Shown here piece by piece: positions 61,004 to 64,000 of a DNA stretch of 64,000 nt. The notes beneath the pieces are model-generated. The model was not told where the DNA came from, did no database searches, and saw only the letters and a program-made list of their open reading frames with translations. The stretch is from assembly GCA_019095985.1 (NCBI GenBank), contig CM032661.1, positions 15,959,236 to 16,023,235 of the forward strand. The letters run 5' to 3'. Within the stretch, counting starts at the first letter, position 1. Each line of letters opens with the position of its first letter. The DNA comes from Streblospio benedicti. Lineage: Eukaryota > Annelida > Polychaeta > Spionida > Spionidae. Position numbers and translations under genes: made by a program.

Positions 61004-61097
61004 TTTCTGAATACCCTTTGGATCGCTTCAGAGGCACCTTTCACATATGGTAGCTTAACAGGCAGGAGCATCACCCCCCACCCCCACCCCCGCCCTC

Positions 61098-61207
61098 ACT
61101 AATCCACCTTATTGTCACTTCGGTCGAAGGCCCCATGAAGGGAGCAGCAACATCAAGTTTTGTTGAAATGTGAGTAGTAGTGTTGCAAAAATAATATTAA
61201 ATCTGAA
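61098..61207 (-). repeat. Right inverted terminal repeat of the Penelope-like relic
   Basis: Reverse-complement partner of 60464-60570 with about ten differences and a short indel. A C-rich stretch (61065-61094) lies just inside it. Confidence 0.85.
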
Positions 61208-61524
61208 TTGATATTCCTACTACTACTCTGCTTGGCTGAATTTCAATAAAAATCATTGACAATCATTTTCTTGATTATTCCTTTTATATTTATAATACAG
61301 ATTTTTCTTTCAATAGATAATTAATCAGTAAACCCACTAGGGTGTTAATTGATCATGGGTAATTTATTTCTCTCAATGGTCAACAACACCGATACAATAT
61401 GTGAAAGACTTGTGTACTTAAACTACATGTTACTGGCTTTGTATGACAAATGAGCAACTTATTAATTACTTAAGCATACTGTGAGTAAGATTACTTGCTT
61501 TTCATTTAAATCATATGAAAACAG

Positions 61525-61669
61525 TCTAGCTGAGCATCAATCCAGTCCTTATTTCACAAACCCGACTACCAGGCCAACAAGTAAGTCTTCTACTTTAGAT
61601 CATTGTAACGTGCCACCAGGATTTTCTTTTGGCATGGTGCCTCCTAGTGACAGAAATAGTGACAAATAG
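61525..61669 (+). CDS. Candidate terminal coding exon, unknown protein
   Basis: A T-rich tract and AAAACAG acceptor precede 61525. The frame then stays open for 48 codons: LAEHQSSPYFTNPTTRPTSK, then NVPPGFSFGMVPPSDRNSDK and TAG. A canonical AATAAA follows 19 nt after the stop. Codon and amino-acid make-up (Pro, Ser, Thr, Asn) look coding rather than AT-random. No upstream exon was identified in the window with confidence, and the family is not recognised. The GT at the internal AACAA-GTAAGT would be an alternative donor. Confidence 0.35.
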
Positions 61670-61687
61670 TCATGAATATCTTCCAAA

Positions 61688-61693
61688 AATAAA
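61688..61693 (+). terminator. PolyA signal after the candidate plus-strand exon
   Basis: AATAAA in CCAAAAATAAAGG, 19 nt beyond the TAG at 61669; supports a plus-strand transcript end here. Confidence 0.4.
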
Positions 61694-61699
61694 GGAGGA

Positions 61700-64000
61700 A
61701 GAAATGTAGTGGAAAATGAACCAGCTAAAAGACCTAGTCTAAATATGATTATGTAATCATTTCTCAAAACTGTATAAACATCCTAAAGCTTTCATCCTCT
61801 TTTAGTGCAATACAATGTACATTTCTTCTTATAACCACTCATACAATACAGAACCAAATTCATTTCAGCGCTCACTGATTAAAATTTTGTTTGAGTTCCA
61901 CTTTGTAACAGCAGTTTTTGGTGGGAGCCTTATCTAACTTTCAACTTTCTTATCAACAATGTAATACATTGTTTTTTAAAACATTCTCCCAAAATTGCTT
62001 TAGTTTGAGCCCTTACGAGGCTGTTGAGACTTACACACATTCCATTCATGGTGACACTTACAAGTTGTATTTTGTACTGGTGCCTAGAATATCTTTACTT
62101 GAAGTTTTTATAATTTTTTATACAACAAAAAATGATTTTTGCAAGCTGAACAAATATTGTCAATACAGACTTAAAATCATTTTCAATATTTTTAAACTAA
62201 AAATCATGTGATGTCTCTATTTTGGAACAAAGGTCCCTAGTAGTTGGTCTGATCTTTTTGTTTCTGCTAGAAGCACAAAATGTCAAACAGAATTATGTGT
62301 GGACATCCAGATCTAGGGAAAGGGAAGTGGAAGCTGTTGTATGAACACTTTGTGCCACCATGACCACCTGCAGCAATGATAGTGTGCTTACATTTCTTTT
62401 AAGTCTTCATTAAGTTAAAACCAGTTCATGTTGTTACAATGAATCTTTGAAAAGGTGCTCCTGTCTTCAATAATTTCAAATATTGATAATAGAGCATTTA
62501 AAATGTTCATGTCTAATACAAGTATTGAACAAAACTATTACAGTAATAGTTATGCAATTAAATTATCACAGAAACTATAATCAATGACAGTGACATTTCA
62601 ACAAAAAGTCCATCTTCCAGTTGCCACATCAAATATGGTCACCTGAGAGAGAATCTATCATAGATCATGTGGATGCCTAAATAAATACAACTAAAATCAC
62701 AGCTTTCTGATGTTCACTCACACCTTGCATGTTGACCAATATTCACTTGCTAGAAAATGTATTTGGTATCTATTGAACATTCATTCTATCTTGTGATTTA
62801 TACAAATGAGGGGTAGAATAAGTCAATGCACCTGTGGGCAGAAGTACATTTTTTTTTATAAATTATATTGTGCATTCTTATTAAATAATGTGATGACAGT
62901 TGAATACACCAGCCAACAAACAAGCAAACATATAAAGTCAATCACTATGGCCACAATGATCCCCTTCACATCAGGACATTTAAACCTAGCTCATCCAGTA
63001 TCCATAGAAACATACTGGAATATGGTCCCTGATAGTAGAGGTAACAGGGTCAAGTAACAGGTTGTCATGGTGATGATAGATGAGACTTAGCAGACAGCCA
63101 GTTTTTTGTGGTTGTTGGTTTGCATATTTCCATTTAATTTTCTCAAAATATTGTACCTTTGTCATAGGTCTATAGTTATGCTGAGATATCTATATGTAAT
63201 TTAACCTTTTTTAATTAATCTATGAAATTGTTATTAATGATATCTAAATGAATGGCAACTTTGTTAATTATGATGAAAAGTAATATTCTCATAATCTCTT
63301 ATACAAATCATAACCAATTTATAGTTCTATCAATCAAAACTGTCAAAATATAGATGTATAACTATAGGCCATGTAGAAATTAATTATTACATTAAACATT
63401 ACATTTGTGATGCATTTAATTACAGTCTCTAGACATGATAAAATATTTAACAAAGTTTTAATTATGACATTAATCTCGACCAGGTAGATTTTACAACAGA
63501 TTTAATAAATCTACAAAGGTGGCGTCTTGGCGATTTTGCTAAAATATTGAGTCTTCTCTATTTGAGTTGAGAAAAAATGTTTTAATTATGATTAATTCAT
63601 AAAGGTCACTCATTCATGCTTCAAATGTACCAGCTACATTCCTGGGAGAATAATAAAAATGTTCAGTTAAGCCATAATGTGTTAGGTGGAATGTCCAGAC
63701 CACATGTGTTATGGTCACTTGAGTTGTTGCAGTGCATGCTAATGACTGAGCTGAACATGCAATGTAGGAGATACTACTGTAAGAATAAAATTCATGTTTA
63801 ATACAAGAGTTGACAAGGTCGTCCTCGCCCAATCACCTTTTTAGCATCATTTTGTCATTTTGTGTCTTTTCTTCAGCTTGAAAAGCTTATAAATCATAGC
63901 CATTACAGAAATTTTGCTTGGGCCTAACTACCTAACCACTTTGATAGTGTATTCTAACAGACATTATTTTAGGTCTGTGTGAAATTGAACCATGACAATT
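61700..64000. other. AT-rich DNA, no gene seen
   Basis: Short ORFs only, without splice context or recognisable domains. Confidence 0.4.

Larger units (their letters stand above)
60464..61207 (-). mobile_element. Penelope-like retroelement remnant
   Basis: A 744-bp relic bounded by long inverted repeats (60464-60570 and 61098-61207). The interior encodes, on the minus strand, the linker after the reverse transcriptase (LPYVKGASEAIQRVF) and a GIY-YIG endonuclease domain. The reverse transcriptase itself is absent, so the copy is 5'-truncated, and it is broken. Penelope-like elements are known for a C-terminal GIY-YIG nuclease and terminal repeats that may be inverted. It is probably of moderate age, since the repeats still match at about nine positions in ten by eye. 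Confidence 0.85.

Overview
The window is AT-rich nuclear DNA, roughly two thirds A+T by eye, from a marine-type invertebrate. The best guess is a lophotrochozoan such as a mollusc, brachiopod or annelid. Three things suggest this: a replication-type histone H1 whose globular domain and repetitive Lys/Ala/Pro tail look lophotrochozoan, a 5-Ig kirre/neph/SYG-1 receptor spread over small exons and kilobase introns, and frequent TACATGTA-type palindromes, MITE-like repeats and a Penelope relic. A run of exactly 100 N (54313-54412) marks a draft-assembly gap. Every gene identified with confidence lies on the minus strand.

Layout. (1) 155-985: intronless histone H1 with a TATA box and the histone 3' stem-loop plus a purine-rich downstream element, so a replication-dependent, non-polyadenylated mRNA. 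(2) 6571-23300: 16 coding exons of a kirre/neph/SYG-1-type adhesion receptor. Their lengths sum to 2142 nt, and the phases agree at every junction, giving 713 residues: signal peptide, five Ig domains, one membrane helix, and a tyrosine-rich tail with two FPPPP motifs and a class I PDZ terminus (STNV). Its 3' UTR may reach a polyA signal near 3700. Its 5' leader may continue through noncoding exons near 30.9, 38.2 and possibly 47.1 kb. (3) 23.3-49.3 kb: mostly long intron or intergenic DNA with hairpins, a MITE copy and a few weak exon-like ORFs (38.7-39.0 and 43.9-44.9 kb). (4) 49749-52976: one uninterrupted 1075-codon ORF for a large, charged, probably disordered protein that I do not recognise. 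It is preceded by a leader that may hold two short upstream ORFs. (5) 54.4-64 kb: a weak small ORF (55.4-55.6 kb), a G-quadruplex-type G tract (56.5 kb), a broken Penelope-like element with a GIY-YIG endonuclease remnant inside ~107-bp inverted repeats (60.46-61.21 kb), and a candidate plus-strand terminal exon with a polyA signal (61.5-61.7 kb).

How the parts relate. The receptor gene is the functional centre. By family it is a cell-cell recognition molecule (myoblast fusion, synapse choice, filtration-slit junctions) that signals to actin through its tail. A TA-flanked MITE family has repeatedly landed in its introns, twice within about 30 bp of a splice site. No operon-like logic, CRISPR array, viral system or new enzymatic system is visible. 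The most unexplained items are the large single-exon ORF, the near-perfect 160-bp foldback that may lie in the receptor 3' UTR, and the unassigned exon-like ORFs.
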